This document shows, in pieces, positions 28,801-64,000 of a stretch of DNA of 64,000 bases. A program made the translations under genes and the position numbers. A model generated the notes under the pieces. The model was given only the letters and a program-made list of their open reading frames with translations, ran no database searches and was not told the DNA's origin. Every line of letters starts with the position of its first letter. Position 1 is the stretch's first letter. Origin of the DNA: Streptomyces sp. NBC_01463 (GTDB taxonomy: Bacteria; Actinomycetota; Actinomycetes; Streptomycetales; Streptomycetaceae); assembly GCA_036227345.1 (NCBI GenBank), contig CP109468.1, positions 7,626,001-7,690,000 of the forward strand. Reading direction: 5' to 3'.

Positions 28801-29134
28801 TGAAGGCGTCGCGCGAAGGACGCTCCACAAGCGGATGCAGGGCAGATCCTCCGTGGCTGCCCCTGTTCTCGCAGGTGAGGACGGTCTGCCGGCCCCGGTC
28901 CACAGCGAGTCGCCCGCCCCGACGGCCCGGCGACCCCACCCCGGCTCTGGGGTGACGGAGGCCGGGCAGGGGCCCGATTGTGGGGACCCCGGCCACGACT
29001 AAGGGGTGGGCAACAGGTCCGTCGGCACCGTAATTTTCCGAATGGCCCCACACTTCATTCTCTTCATCCGCTCATTCCGCCATTGGCTCGGGTCCGCGGT
29101 CCGCTGAACGTCATGACACAGGAGGGCATGCTCG

Positions 29135-39766
<10,632 letters not shown>

Positions 39767-39785
39767 CCCCACCGACAAGGCCGCC

Positions 39786-39814
39786 GGGGCCGGGCGGAGC
39801 CCCGCCCCGGCCCC
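39786..39814 (+). terminator. Hairpin between PKS 3 and PKS 4
   Basis: GGGGCCGGG (39786-39794) pairs perfectly with CCCGGCCCC (39806-39814) around an 11-base loop, 20 bp after the PKS 3 stop in a 146-bp gap. It may attenuate or terminate, but PKS 4 probably depends on readthrough, since no other promoter feature was seen. Confidence 0.4.
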
Positions 39815-39912
39815 GTTACCGAAACGCACCAGCCGTTCGCGCACCCCGCCGGTCACGGCACCGGTCCCGCCCGGCACGGCCGACACCCGCACCGAGATTG
39901 GTTGAGGTTCAG

Positions 39913-44775
<4,863 letters not shown>

Positions 44776-44785
44776 CACGGGCACG

Positions 44786-44820
44786 CTGCCGTCATCTGAC
44801 CCCTGCCGTCATCTGACCCC
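44786..44820 (+). repeat. Perfect 17-bp tandem duplication between PKS 4 and PKS 5
   Basis: CTGCCGTCATCTGACCC occurs twice in tandem (44786-44802 and 44803-44819) in the 64-bp gap. It lies just upstream of the purine-rich RBS region of PKS 5 and may be a simple slippage duplication. Confidence 0.85.
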
Positions 44821-44839
44821 GAAGGACCGTGAGACCGAC

Positions 44840-55576
<10,737 letters not shown>

Positions 55577-55584
55577 GATCCCCG

Positions 55585-58500
55585 ATGACTAATTCTGACG
55601 AGAAGCTGGTCGCCGCGCTGCGTGCGTCGCTCAAGGAGAACGACCGCCTGCGGGCCCACAACAGGAAGCTGTCGTCCGCGGCCCGCGAGCCCATTGCCAT
55701 CGTCGCGATGAGCTGCCGCTTTCCAGGAGGAGTCGAATCGCCGGAGGCCCTGTGGCAACTGGTGAACGACGGTGTGGACGCGATATCCGAATTCCCGAAC
55801 AATCGTGACTGGAATGTCGGATCTCTCTACGATCCGACCGGTGAGCGACCGAACACCACGTACGTCAACAAGGGTGGATTCCTTCACTCCGCAGACACCT
55901 TCGACCCGGTCCCCTTCGGTATCAGTCCGAACGAGGCCCTGATCATGGACCCGCAACAGCGGCTGCTGCTGGAATGCTCGTGGGAGGTGTTCGAGCGGGC
56001 CGGAATCGACCCCGCCACACTGAAGGGCAGCAAGACCGGTGTGTTCGCCGGGATGATGTACCACGATTACCCCCACAACAGCGCTACCGGTTCCATCGCG
56101 TCAGGCCGCGTGTCCTACGTCTTCGGCTTCGAGGGTCCGTCGATGACGGTGGACACGGCATGCTCCTCGTCGCTCGTGAGCCTGCACCTGGCGGCCCAGG
56201 CGCTGCGGTCGGGCGAGTGCTCCCTCGCGCTGGCCGGCGGCGTGGCCGTCATGTCGACGCCTGAGGTCTTCGTGGAGTTCAGCCGGCAGGGCGGCCTCTC
56301 CAAGGACGGCCGCTGCAAGTCGTTCGCTGGTGCCACCGATGGCACCAGCTGGTCGGAGGGGGCCGGCCTCCTGCTCCTGGAGAAGCTCTCCGACGCTCGC
56401 AGCAACGGACACCCGGTCCTTGCGGTGTTGCGGGGTAGTGCGGTGAATCAGGACGGTGCGAGTAATGGGCTGACGGCTCCGAATGGTCCGTCGCAGCAGC
56501 GGGTGATTCGGGCGGCGTTGGCTGATGCGCAGATTTCGTCGGATCAGGTCGATCTGGTGGAGGCGCATGGGACGGGGACTCGGTTGGGTGATCCGATCGA
56601 GGCGCAGGCGTTGTTGGCGACGTATGGGCAGGGTCGTCCGGAGGGTGATCCGCTCTGGTTGGGTTCGTTGAAGTCGAATTTGGGGCATGCGCAGGCGGCT
56701 GCGGGTGTGGGTGGTGTGATCAAGGCGGTGCAGGCGATTCGGCATGGTGTGTTGCCGAGGACGTTGCATGTGGATGTGCCGACGCCGCAGGTGGATTGGT
56801 CGGCGGGTGCGGTGGAGTTGTTGACGGAGTCGCGGGCGTGGCCGGTGCGGGATCGTCCCAGGCGTGCTGGTGTGTCGTCGTTCGGTCTGAGCGGGACGAA
56901 CGCGCATGTGATTGTGGAGCAGGCCCCGGTGGTCGAGGAGCCGGATGTATCGGTGACTGTTGAACTGCCGGTGGTTCCGGTGGTGTTGTCCGCGCGGAGT
57001 GAGGCGGGGTTGTCGGCGCAGGCGGGGAAGCTGTTGGGTGTTTCTTCCGCTTCGTTGTTGGATGTGGGTTTTTCGTCGGTGGTGTCGCGTGGGGTGTTGG
57101 AGCATCGTGCGGTGGTGGCGGCGTCGGATCGTGAGGAGCTGGTGCGGGGTCTGACGGCGCTGGCGGAGGGCGAGCTGTCGTCTTCGGTGGTGCGGGGTTC
57201 CGTGCGGCCGGCGGGCAAGGTGGCGTTCCTGTTCACGGGTCAGGGTGCGCAGCGGTTGGGGATGGGGCGGGAGTTGTATGAGGCGTTTCCGGTGTTCGCG
57301 GCGGCGTTTGACGCGGTCGTGGGTGAGCTGGATGCCCGGCTGGGGCGTTCACTCCGTGAGGTGGTGTGGGGTGAGGATGCGGGTCTGCTGAACGGGACGA
57401 TGTTCGCTCAGGCCGGTTTGTTCGCGGTGGAGACGGCGTTGTTCCGGTTGGTGGAGTCGTGGGGGGTTCGTCCGGACTTCCTGGTGGGTCATTCGGTGGG
57501 TGAGATCGCGGCCGCGCATGTGTCGGGTGCTCTGAACCTGGGTGATGCGGCGGAACTGGTCGTCGCGCGTGGTCGGTTGATGCAGGGGTTGCCGGCTGGT
57601 GGGTCGATGGTGGCGGTGGAGGCGTCGGAGGCGGAGGTGCTTCCGTTGCTGAACGCTGAGGTGGGGATTGCGGCGGTGAATGGGCCGCGGTCTGTTGTGG
57701 TGTCGGGGACGGATGCTGCGGTGCGTGAGCTCGTGGCGGTGTTCGAGGGTCAGGGCCGTAGGACGAGTGCGTTGCGGGTGTCGCATGCGTTCCATTCGCC
57801 GTTGATGGAGCCGATGTTGGCGGAGTTCGGGGCGGTGGTGGCTGGGTTGTCGTTCGGTGCTGCGTCGATTCCTGTGGTGTCGGGTGTGTTCGGTGATCTT
57901 TCTGAGTCGTGGGGTTCGGCGGGGTATTGGGTGCGGCATGTGCGGGAGGCGGTGCGGTTCGCGGATGCGGTGTCGTTTGTGGTGTCGCGTGGTGTGACGT
58001 CGTTTGTTGAGGTGGGTCCGGATGGTGTGCTGTGTGGGATGGCGCAGCAGTCGGTGGACGCGGAGCTGGCGGCAACGGTCTTCGTCCCGTTGGTGCGTAA
58101 GGGGCGTCCGGAGGTGGCCTCGGCGGTTACCGCGTTGGGGCAGTTGCATGTGAGTGGTGTGCCGGTGGACTGGGCCCGCTTCTTCGAGGGCACGGGTGCG
58201 CGTCGTGTTGATCTGCCCACCTACGCCTTCCAGCGCGAGCGGTACTGGATGCAGGCGGAGGGCGGTGGCAACGATCCCGGTTCGCTCGGCCTGGGAGCCA
58301 CCCGCCATCCGCTGCTCGGGGCGATCGTCACTCTGGCGCAGGCTGACGAGGTGGTGCTCACCGGAAGGCTGTCTCTGGGCGATCAGGCATGGATTGCCGA
58401 CCACGCCGTGCTGGGCAGCGTGCTCCTCCCCGGCACGGCCTTCGTTGAACTGGCCGTCAGGGCAGGCGACGAGGTGGGTTGCGACCTGGTGGAAGAACTG

Positions 58501-61500
58501 ATGTTGCAGGAACCGCTGGTGCTCCCCGAACAGGGCGGAGTCGCGATTCAGGTAGCGGTCGGCGCGGCCGATCCGGCGGGGCGACGCACGGTCAGCGTGT
58601 ATTCACGGGGCGACGGTGCCGATCACGCCCCGTGGACACGTCATGCCGAAGGCATCCTTGCCGTGGGCGGCAGAGTCCCAGCGGCGGACCTGACCGCGTG
58701 GCCGCCGAAGGGCGCGGAGGCGATCGGCGTCGAGGGCGCCTACGAGCTTCTTTCCGAGCGTGGATACGGTTACGGGCCGGTGTTCCAGGGGCTCAAGGCG
58801 GCATGGACGTCGGGGGAGGAGCTGTACGCGGAGATCGCACTTCCCGACTCGGAGCACGACGACGCCCGGCGCTTCGGGCTGCACCCCGCTCTGCTTGACG
58901 CGGCCATGCACGTGGCGCTCATCGATGACGGTTCACGGAGCGACGAATCGACCGTGCTGCCCTTCGCCTGGACCGATGTCGCTCTCCATGCGGCAGGGGC
59001 ATCGGCCCTCCGCGTCCGGATTGCACCGGCGGGACAGGACAGCGTCTCGGTCTTGGTGGCCGATGGATCCGGTCAGCCCGTGCTCACAGTCGGCGCACTG
59101 GTCTCTCGTCCGGTGTCGGTGGAGCAGTTGGTGGGGTCGGGTGGGGGTGGTGGGTTGCATGAGGTGGTGTGGCGGCCGTTGGTGGGTGCCGGCGCTGCTG
59201 TTTCGGGTGTTGTGGGTGGGGTGTTTGAGGTGCCGGTGTTGGTGGGTGTGGATCCGGTGGTGGGTGTGCGGTCGGTGTTGGGTGGGGTGCTTGAGGCGGT
59301 TCAGGGCTGGTTGGAGGGTGATGAGGCCGGTCGGTTGGTGGTGGTGACGCGGGGTGCGGTCTCGTTGCCTGGGGATGTGGGTGTTGATGTGTGTGGGGCG
59401 CCGGTGTGGGGGTTGGTGCGGGCGGCGGAGGCGGAGAATCCGGGTCGGTTTGTGTTGGTGGATGTGGATTCTGTGGGTGGTTCGTTCGCTGATGTTGCGG
59501 ATGCGGTGGTTGGTTCGGGTGAGTCGGAAGTGGCTGTGCGTGGGGGTGAGTTGTTGGTTCCGCGGTTGGTTGAGGTGGGTGGGGTCGGGGGTGGTGGTCT
59601 TCCGGTGGTGGTGCCGGGTGGGGTGGTGTTGGTGACGGGTGGGACCGGGGGTTTGGGTGGTTTGGTGGCGCGGCATTTGGTGGAGGTGTATGGGGTGCGG
59701 CGTTTGGTGTTGGCGGGGCGGCGTGGTGTGGAGGCTCCGGGGGTGGGGGAGTTGTGTGAGGTGTTGCGTGGGTTGGGTGCTGAGGTGTCGGTGGTGGCGT
59801 GTGATGTGTCGGATCGGGGTGCGGTGGCTGGTCTGGTGGAGGGTGTGGGTGCTGGTCTGGTGGGTGTGGTGCATGCGGCGGGTGCGGGTGACAACGGTTT
59901 GGTGGGGTCGATGGATGGGGCCCGGTTGGATCGGGCGTTGGGTGCGAAGGCGGATGGTGCCTGGTATTTGCATGAGCTGACGCGTGAGCTGGATTTGGCG
60001 TTCTTTGTGTTGTTCTCGTCGGTGGGTGGTTCGGTGCTGGCGGCGGGGCAGGCGAATTATGCGGCGGCGAATGTGTTCCTGGATGCGCTGGCGGTGCAGC
60101 GTCGTGCGGAGGGGTTGCCGGCCACTTCGCTGGCGTATGGGCTGTGGGCGGGTGCGGGGATGGGGCAGTGGTTGGGTGAGGCGGATCTGGAGCGGATGAG
60201 GCGGCAGGGTCTTCCGGCGTTGCAGCCGGATCAGGGTCTGGCGTTGTTCGACGCGGGTCTGGTGTCCGGCCGGGCCGCTCTGGTCCCGCTGCCGATCGAC
60301 GTCACCGCGCTGCGGACCCGTACCGACACCATCCCCGCACTCCTCCGCGACCTCGCACCCACCACCACCAGGCGACCCGCCGCCCGCGCGGTGGCTGGAG
60401 CCGGAGACGGGCAGGAACTGCTCCGCGTCCTGGCGGGACTCGACGACGAAGAGCGTGCCCGTAAGCTCCTGGAGATGGTCTGCGGCCGAGTGGCCAAGGT
60501 GCTGGGCCACGCGTCGGCCCAGGCGATCGAGGCGGACCGGCCCTTCCAGGATCTCGGCTTCGATTCGCTCAGCGCAGTCGAGCTCCGTAACGAACTGAAC
60601 CTGACGACCGGGCTCAGGCTTCCCGCGACGCTCGTTTTCGACTACCCCACCTCGCGGGCCGTAGCGGGGTACATCGACGGTGAGCTGGTTGGAAGCGGGA
60701 CGCGGGAGTCGGAACAGCCTGGCAGCAGCCTCGCTGTGCAGGCCCTGGACGACGAGCCGATCGTCATCGTGGGCATGGCCTGCCGCTACCCGGGCGGAGT
60801 GACGTCACCCGACGACCTGTGGGATCTCGTCGCCGAAGGCCGTGACGCGGTTTCCGGCTTTCCGCGCGACCGCGGCTGGGACATCGACGGCGTGTACGAC
60901 CCCCAGCCGGGTATGCCCGGCAAGACCTACGCGAACGAGGGCGGCTTCCTCTACGACGCCGGTGACTTCGATCCGGCGTTCTTCGGCATCAGCCCGAACG
61001 AGGCCCTGATCATGGACCCGCAGCAGCGCCTCCTGCTGGAGGCGTCGTGGGAGGTGTTCGAGCGGGCCGGCATCGACCCCCGGTCCCTGAAGGGGACCAG
61101 GACGGGTGTCTTCGCCGGCCTGATGTACCACGACTACGGCCAGGGAACGGAGGCCGCCGCGACCACGGGAGGCAGCCTGGTGTCAGGCCGTATCTCCTAC
61201 ACGTTGGGCCTCGAAGGGCCTTCCCTGACGGTGGACACCGCGTGCTCCTCGTCGCTCGTGAGCCTGCACCTGGCGGTCCAGGCGCTGCGGTCGGGCGAGT
61301 GCTCGATGGCACTGGCGGGCGGTGTGGCCGTGATGTCCACCCCGGACATGTTCGTGGAGTTCAGCCGGCAGCGGGGGTTGGCGAAGGACGGGCGGTGCAA
61401 GTCGTTCGCGGGTGCTGCGGATGGTGCCGCGTGGTCGGAGGGTGTGGGTGTGCTGCTGGTCGAGCGGCTGTCGGACGCTCGTCGGCTGGGGCATGAGGTG

Positions 61501-64000
61501 TTGGCCGTGGTGCGGGGCAGTGCGGTGAATCAGGACGGTGCGAGTAACGGCATGACGGCTCCGAATGGTCCGTCGCAGCAGCGGGTGATCCGTGCGGCCC
61601 TGGACGGTGCGGGGCTGACCTCCTCCGATGTGGATCTGGTGGAGGCGCATGGGACGGGGACTCGGTTGGGTGATCCGATCGAGGCGCAGGCGTTGTTGGC
61701 GACGTATGGGCAGGGTCGTCCGGAGGGTGATCCGCTCTGGTTGGGTTCGTTGAAGTCGAATTTGGGGCATGCGCAGGCGGCTGCGGGTGTGGGTGGTGTG
61801 ATCAAGGCGGTGCAGGCGATTCGGCATGGTGTGTTGCCGAGGACGTTGCATGTGGATGTGCCGACGCCGCAGGTGGATTGGTCGGCGGGTGCGGTGGAGT
61901 TGTTGACGGAGTCGCGGGCGTGGCCGGTGCGGGATCGTCCCAGGCGTGCTGGTGTGTCGTCGTTCGGTCTGAGCGGGACGAACGCGCATGTGATTGTGGA
62001 GCAGGCCCCGGTGGTCGAGGAGCCGGATGTATCGGTGACTGTTGAACTGCCGGTGGTTCCGGTGGTGTTGTCCGCGCGGAGTGAGGCGGGGTTGTCGGCG
62101 CAGGCGGGGAAGCTGTTGGGTGTTTCTTCCGCTTCGTTGTTGGATGTGGGTTTTTCGTCGGTGGTGTCGCGTGGGGTGTTGGAGCATCGTGCGGTGGTGG
62201 CGGCGTCGGATCGTGCGGAGCTGGTCCAGGGTCTGACGGCGCTGGCTGGGGGTGGGCTGTCGTCTTCGGTGGTGCGGGGCTCGGCCCGGCAGGCCGGTGC
62301 CACGGCCTTCCTGTTCACGGGTCAGGGTGCGCAGCGGTTGGGGATGGGTCGGGAGTTGTATGAGGCGTATCCGGTGTTCGCGGCGGCGTTCGATGAGGTC
62401 GTGGGCGAACTGGACGCCCGGCTGGGGCGTTCACTCCGTGAGGTGGTGTGGGGTGAGGATGCGGGTCTGCTGAACGGGACGATGTTCGCTCAGGCCGGGT
62501 TGTTCGCGGTGGAGACGGCGTTGTTCCGGCTGGTGGAGTCGTGGGGGGTTCGTCCGGACTTCCTGGTGGGTCATTCGGTGGGTGAGATCGCGGCCGCGCA
62601 TGTGTCGGGTGCTCTGAACCTGGGTGATGCGGCGGAACTGGTCGTCGCGCGTGGTCGGTTGATGCAGGGGTTGCCGGCTGGTGGGTCGATGGTGGCGGTT
62701 GAGGCGTCGGAGGCGGAGGTCCTTCCGTTGCTGAACGCTGAGGTCGGTATCGCCGCGGTGAACGGGCCGCGTTCCGTGGTGGTGTCGGGGACGGATGCTG
62801 CGGTGCGTGAGCTCGTGGCGGTGTTCGAGGGTCAGGGCCGCAGGACGAGCACTCTGCGGGTGTCGCATGCGTTCCATTCGCCGTTGATGGAGCCGATGTT
62901 GGCGGAGTTTGGGGCGGTGGTGTCCGGGTTGTCGTTCGGTGCTGCGTCGATTCCTGTGGTGTCGGGTGTGTTCGGTGATCTTTCTGAGTCGTGGGGTTCG
63001 GCGGAGTACTGGGTGCGGCATGTGCGGGAGGCGGTGCGGTTCGCGGATGCGGTGTCGTTTGTGGTGTCGCGTGGTGTGACGTCGTTTGTTGAGGTGGGTC
63101 CGGATGGTGTGCTGTGTGGGATGGCGCAGCAGTCGGTCGACACGGAGCTGGCGGCAACGGTCTTCGTCCCGTTGGTGCGTAAGGGCCGTCCGGAGGTGGC
63201 CTCGACGGTTACCGCGCTGGGGCAGTTGCACGTGAGTGGCGTGCCGGTGGACTGGGCCCGGCTCTTCGAGGGGACGGGTGCGCGTCGTGTTGATCTGCCG
63301 ACGTATGCCTTCCAGCGTGAGCGTTTTTGGTTGGAGTGTGTGGGCGGTGGGGATGCGGGTGGTTTGGGGCAGGTGGTGGTGGATCATCCGGTGTTGGGTG
63401 CTGCGGTGGCGTTGCCGGATTGTGGTGGTGTGGTGTTGACGGGTCGTTTGTCGGTGGAGGGGATGGGGTGGTTGGGGGATCACGTGGTGTTGGGGTCGGT
63501 GTTGTTGCCGGGGGCGGCGTTTGTGGAGTTGGTGGTGCGGGCTGGGGATGAGGTGGGTTGTGGGGTGGTGGAGGAGTTGACGTTGCGGGCGCCGTTGGTT
63601 GTTCCGGAGCGTGGTGGTGTGGCGTTGCAGGTGGTGGTGGGTGGTTCGGATGAGGTGGGGTCTCGTTCGGTGCGGGTGTTTTCGCGTCGGGAGACTGCGG
63701 GTGCGGTTGGTGAGTGGGTGTTGCATGCGGAGGGTGTTGTGGGTGTGGCTGAACCCGCGCCGACCTTCGACCTCACCGACTGGCCCCCGCCGGGCGCGAT
63801 CCGGGTCGAGGTGGCTGACCTGTACGACACCCTTTCCGAGCGTGGTTACGGCTACGGGCCGGTCTTCCAAGGGCTCAAGGCGGCATGGACCGTCGGCGAC
63901 GACATCCTCGCCGAGGTCGAACTCGATGAGTCCGTGCACGCGGATGCCAGGCGTTTCGGGTTGCACCCCGCTCTGCTCGACTCCACCATGCACGCTCTCG
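55585..64000 (+). CDS. Type I modular PKS, modules 10 and 11 (partial at right edge)
   Basis: This gene opens at ATG 55585, 8 bp after the PKS 5 stop, and stays open to the window edge (at least 2805 residues). The N-terminal coiled coil ([22 protein letters not shown]) is class 1a and fits the PKS 5 tail. Module 10 is complete KS-AT-DH-KR-ACP. Module 11 shows KS, AT and most of a DH, which includes [10 protein letters not shown], a YGP motif and LLDSTMH just before the edge. Both ATs are malonyl type. Large parts are T-rich and shared with PKS 2, PKS 5 and between its own modules; modules 10 and 11 are identical over 583 bp (56551-57133 and 61633-62215). The ribosome binding site is weak (GTGAGA), so translation may be coupled to PKS 5. 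Any further modules and the chain-release domain lie beyond the window. Confidence 0.95.
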   Translation, partial: MTNSDEKLVAALRASLKENDRLRAHNRKLSSAAREPIAIVAMSCRFPGGVESPEALWQLVNDGVDAISEFPNNRDWNVGSLYDPTGERPNTTYVNKGGFLHSADTFDPVPFGISPNEALIMDPQQRLLLECSWEVFERAGIDPATLKGSKTGVFAGMMYHDYPHNSATGSIASGRVSYVFGFEGPSMTVDTACSSSLVSLHLAAQALRSGECSLALAGGVAVMSTPEVFVEFSRQGGLSKDGRCKSFAGATDGTSWSEGAGLLLLEKLSDARSNGHPVLAVLRGSAVNQDGASNGLTAPNGPSQQRVIRAALADAQISSDQVDLVEAHGTGTRLGDPIEAQALLATYGQGRPEGDPLWLGSLKSNLGHAQAAAGVGGVIKAVQAIRHGVLPRTLHVDVPTPQVDWSAGAVELLTESRAWPVRDRPRRAGVSSFGLSGTNAHVIVEQAPVVEEPDVSVTVELPVVPVVLSARSEAGLSAQAGKLLGVSSASLLDVGFSSVVSRGVLEHRAVVAASDREELVRGLTALAEGELSSSVVRGSVRPAGKVAFLFTGQGAQRLGMGRELYEAFPVFAAAFDAVVGELDARLGRSLREVVWGEDAGLLNGTMFAQAGLFAVETALFRLVESWGVRPDFLVGHSVGEIAAAHVSGALNLGDAAELVVARGRLMQGLPAGGSMVAVEASEAEVLPLLNAEVGIAAVNGPRSVVVSGTDAAVRELVAVFEGQGRRTSALRVSHAFHSPLMEPMLAEFGAVVAGLSFGAASIPVVSGVFGDLSESWGSAGYWVRHVREAVRFADAVSFVVSRGVTSFVEVGPDGVLCGMAQQSVDAELAATVFVPLVRKGRPEVASAVTALGQLHVSGVPVDWARFFEGTGARRVDLPTYAFQRERYWMQAEGGGNDPGSLGLGATRHPLLGAIVTLAQADEVVLTGRLSLGDQAWIADHAVLGSVLLPGTAFVELAVRAGDEVGCDLVEELMLQEPLVLPEQGGVAIQVAVGAADPAGRRTVSVYSRGDGADHAPWTRHAEGILAVGGRVPAADLTAWPPKGAEAIGVEGAYELLSERGYGYGPVFQGLKAAWTSGEELYAEIALPDSEHDDARRFGLHPALLDAAMHVALIDDGSRSDESTVLPFAWTDVALHAAGASALRVRIAPAGQDSVSVLVADGSGQPVLTVGALVSRPVSVEQLVGSGGGGGLHEVVWRPLVGAGAAVSGVVGGVFEVPVLVGVDPVVGVRSVLGGVLEAVQGWLEGDEAGRLVVVTRGAVSLPGDVGVDVCGAPVWGLVRAAEAENPGRFVLVDVDSVGGSFADVADAVVGSGESEVAVRGGELLVPRLVEVGGVGGGGLPVVVPGGVVLVTGGTGGLGGLVARHLVEVYGVRRLVLAGRRGVEAPGVGELCEVLRGLGAEVSVVACDVSDRGAVAGLVEGVGAGLVGVVHAAGAGDNGLVGSMDGARLDRALGAKADGAWYLHELTRELDLAFFVLFSSVGGSVLAAGQANYAAANVFLDALAVQRRAEGLPATSLAYGLWAGAGMGQWLGEADLERMRRQGLPALQPDQGLALFDAGLVSGRAALVPLPIDVTALRTRTDTIPALLRDLAPTTTRRPAARAVAGAGDGQELLRVLAGLDDEERARKLLEMVCGRVAKVLGHASAQAIEADRPFQDLGFDSLSAVELRNELNLTTGLRLPATLVFDYPTSRAVAGYIDGELVGSGTRESEQPGSSLAVQALDDEPIVIVGMACRYPGGVTSPDDLWDLVAEGRDAVSGFPRDRGWDIDGVYDPQPGMPGKTYANEGGFLYDAGDFDPAFFGISPNEALIMDPQQRLLLEASWEVFERAGIDPRSLKGTRTGVFAGLMYHDYGQGTEAAATTGGSLVSGRISYTLGLEGPSLTVDTACSSSLVSLHLAVQALRSGECSMALAGGVAVMSTPDMFVEFSRQRGLAKDGRCKSFAGAADGAAWSEGVGVLLVERLSDARRLGHEVLAVVRGSAVNQDGASNGMTAPNGPSQQRVIRAALDGAGLTSSDVDLVEAHGTGTRLGDPIEAQALLATYGQGRPEGDPLWLGSLKSNLGHAQAAAGVGGVIKAVQAIRHGVLPRTLHVDVPTPQVDWSAGAVELLTESRAWPVRDRPRRAGVSSFGLSGTNAHVIVEQAPVVEEPDVSVTVELPVVPVVLSARSEAGLSAQAGKLLGVSSASLLDVGFSSVVSRGVLEHRAVVAASDRAELVQGLTALAGGGLSSSVVRGSARQAGATAFLFTGQGAQRLGMGRELYEAYPVFAAAFDEVVGELDARLGRSLREVVWGEDAGLLNGTMFAQAGLFAVETALFRLVESWGVRPDFLVGHSVGEIAAAHVSGALNLGDAAELVVARGRLMQGLPAGGSMVAVEASEAEVLPLLNAEVGIAAVNGPRSVVVSGTDAAVRELVAVFEGQGRRTSTLRVSHAFHSPLMEPMLAEFGAVVSGLSFGAASIPVVSGVFGDLSESWGSAEYWVRHVREAVRFADAVSFVVSRGVTSFVEVGPDGVLCGMAQQSVDTELAATVFVPLVRKGRPEVASTVTALGQLHVSGVPVDWARLFEGTGARRVDLPTYAFQRERFWLECVGGGDAGGLGQVVVDHPVLGAAVALPDCGGVVLTGRLSVEGMGWLGDHVVLGSVLLPGAAFVELVVRAGDEVGCGVVEELTLRAPLVVPERGGVALQVVVGGSDEVGSRSVRVFSRRETAGAVGEWVLHAEGVVGVAEPAPTFDLTDWPPPGAIRVEVADLYDTLSERGYGYGPVFQGLKAAWTVGDDILAEVELDESVHADARRFGLHPALLDSTMHAL
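55687..60670 (+). other. PKS module 10: KS-AT(malonyl)-DH-KR-ACP
   Basis: KS Cys is at 56161-56163. AT Ser is at 57493-57495 and HAFH at 57784-57795. DH begins at 58306 with His 58402-58404 ([10 protein letters not shown]), YGP and DAAMH. KR is at about 59620-60150, almost identical to that of module 4, with GDN at the LDD site and Tyr/Asn intact. ACP Ser is at 60565-60567. An alkene is predicted. Confidence 0.88.
56551..57133 (+). repeat. KS end-linker-AT start block identical to 61633-62215 (modules 10 and 11)
   Basis: These 583 bp are identical by line-by-line reading between the two modules of PKS 6. They cover the KS C-terminal part ([22 protein letters not shown]), the KS-AT linker and the start of the AT region. 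Confidence 0.9.
60754..64000 (+). other. PKS module 11: KS-AT(malonyl)-DH (cut by edge)
   Basis: KS Cys is at 61243-61245. AT Ser is at 62575-62577 and HAFH at 62866-62877. DH begins at 63385 with His 63481-63483. The KR and ACP expected to follow are outside the window. Confidence 0.85.

Larger units (their letters stand above)
28549..29134. promoter_or_regulatory. Divergent intergenic region between the ACP operon and PKS 3
   Basis: These 586 bp hold no credible gene. They separate the minus-strand ACP unit from the plus-strand PKS 3 gene and must contain promoters for both. Visible elements are a degenerate 38-bp tandem repeat (28615-28740), a paired TAGGGG repeat on the minus strand (28785-28800), the sequence CTAAGGGGTGGG on the plus strand near 28999, and the RBS GGAGGG (29121-29126) ahead of GTG 29135. 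A four-codon ATG frame begins at 29128 between the RBS and the start. I could not fix -10/-35 boxes. Confidence 0.6.

Overview
The window is high-GC DNA with strongly G/C-biased third codon positions. Its genes are those of an actinomycete, most likely Streptomyces or a close relative. Almost all of it is one modular type I polyketide synthase (PKS) cluster, cut at both ends. I count an ACP-only loading domain and eleven extension modules on six PKS genes, all on the + strand; the eleventh module runs off the right edge. A block of six accessory genes sits between modules 4 and 5.

Layout: 2-211 is the tail of an unidentified gene. 322-16635 is PKS 1 (loading ACP plus modules 1-3). 16643-21832 is PKS 2 (module 4). 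21908-23113 is a ferredoxin-reductase-type flavoprotein ending at a strong hairpin. 23287-24048 is a TetR regulator, convergent with a 14-helix MFS exporter (24141-25736, minus) across a perfect 31-bp inverted repeat. Also on the minus strand are a stand-alone amino-acid adenylation enzyme (25879-27429), an IS630-transposase-derived gene (27398-28300) and a discrete acyl carrier protein (28312-28548). A 586-bp divergent intergenic region follows. 29135-39766 is PKS 3 (modules 5-6), 39913-44775 PKS 4 (module 7), 44840-55576 PKS 5 (modules 8-9), and 55585 to the edge PKS 6 (modules 10-11).

How it may work: the adenylation enzyme would activate an amino acid and load the discrete ACP. The unit would then move to the N-terminal ACP of PKS 1, which has no acyltransferase of its own. 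This arrangement is known from macrolactam pathways with amino-acid starters (vicenistatin type). Modules 1-5 carry DH and KR. Module 6 has a KR that has lost its nucleotide-binding and catalytic residues. Module 7 has KR only. Module 8 alone has a methylmalonyl-type AT. Modules 9-10, and 11 as far as seen, are DH/KR malonyl modules. By collinearity this predicts a pentaene, then a beta-hydroxy ketone, then a second polyene with one methyl branch. The product class (polyene macrolactam) is inference; the starter-processing, release and tailoring genes are mostly outside the window.

The most striking sequence-level feature is a mosaic inside the PKS genes. Blocks with T-rich, lower-GC3 codons are shared almost base for base between modules, which points to recent intragenic recombination or gene conversion.
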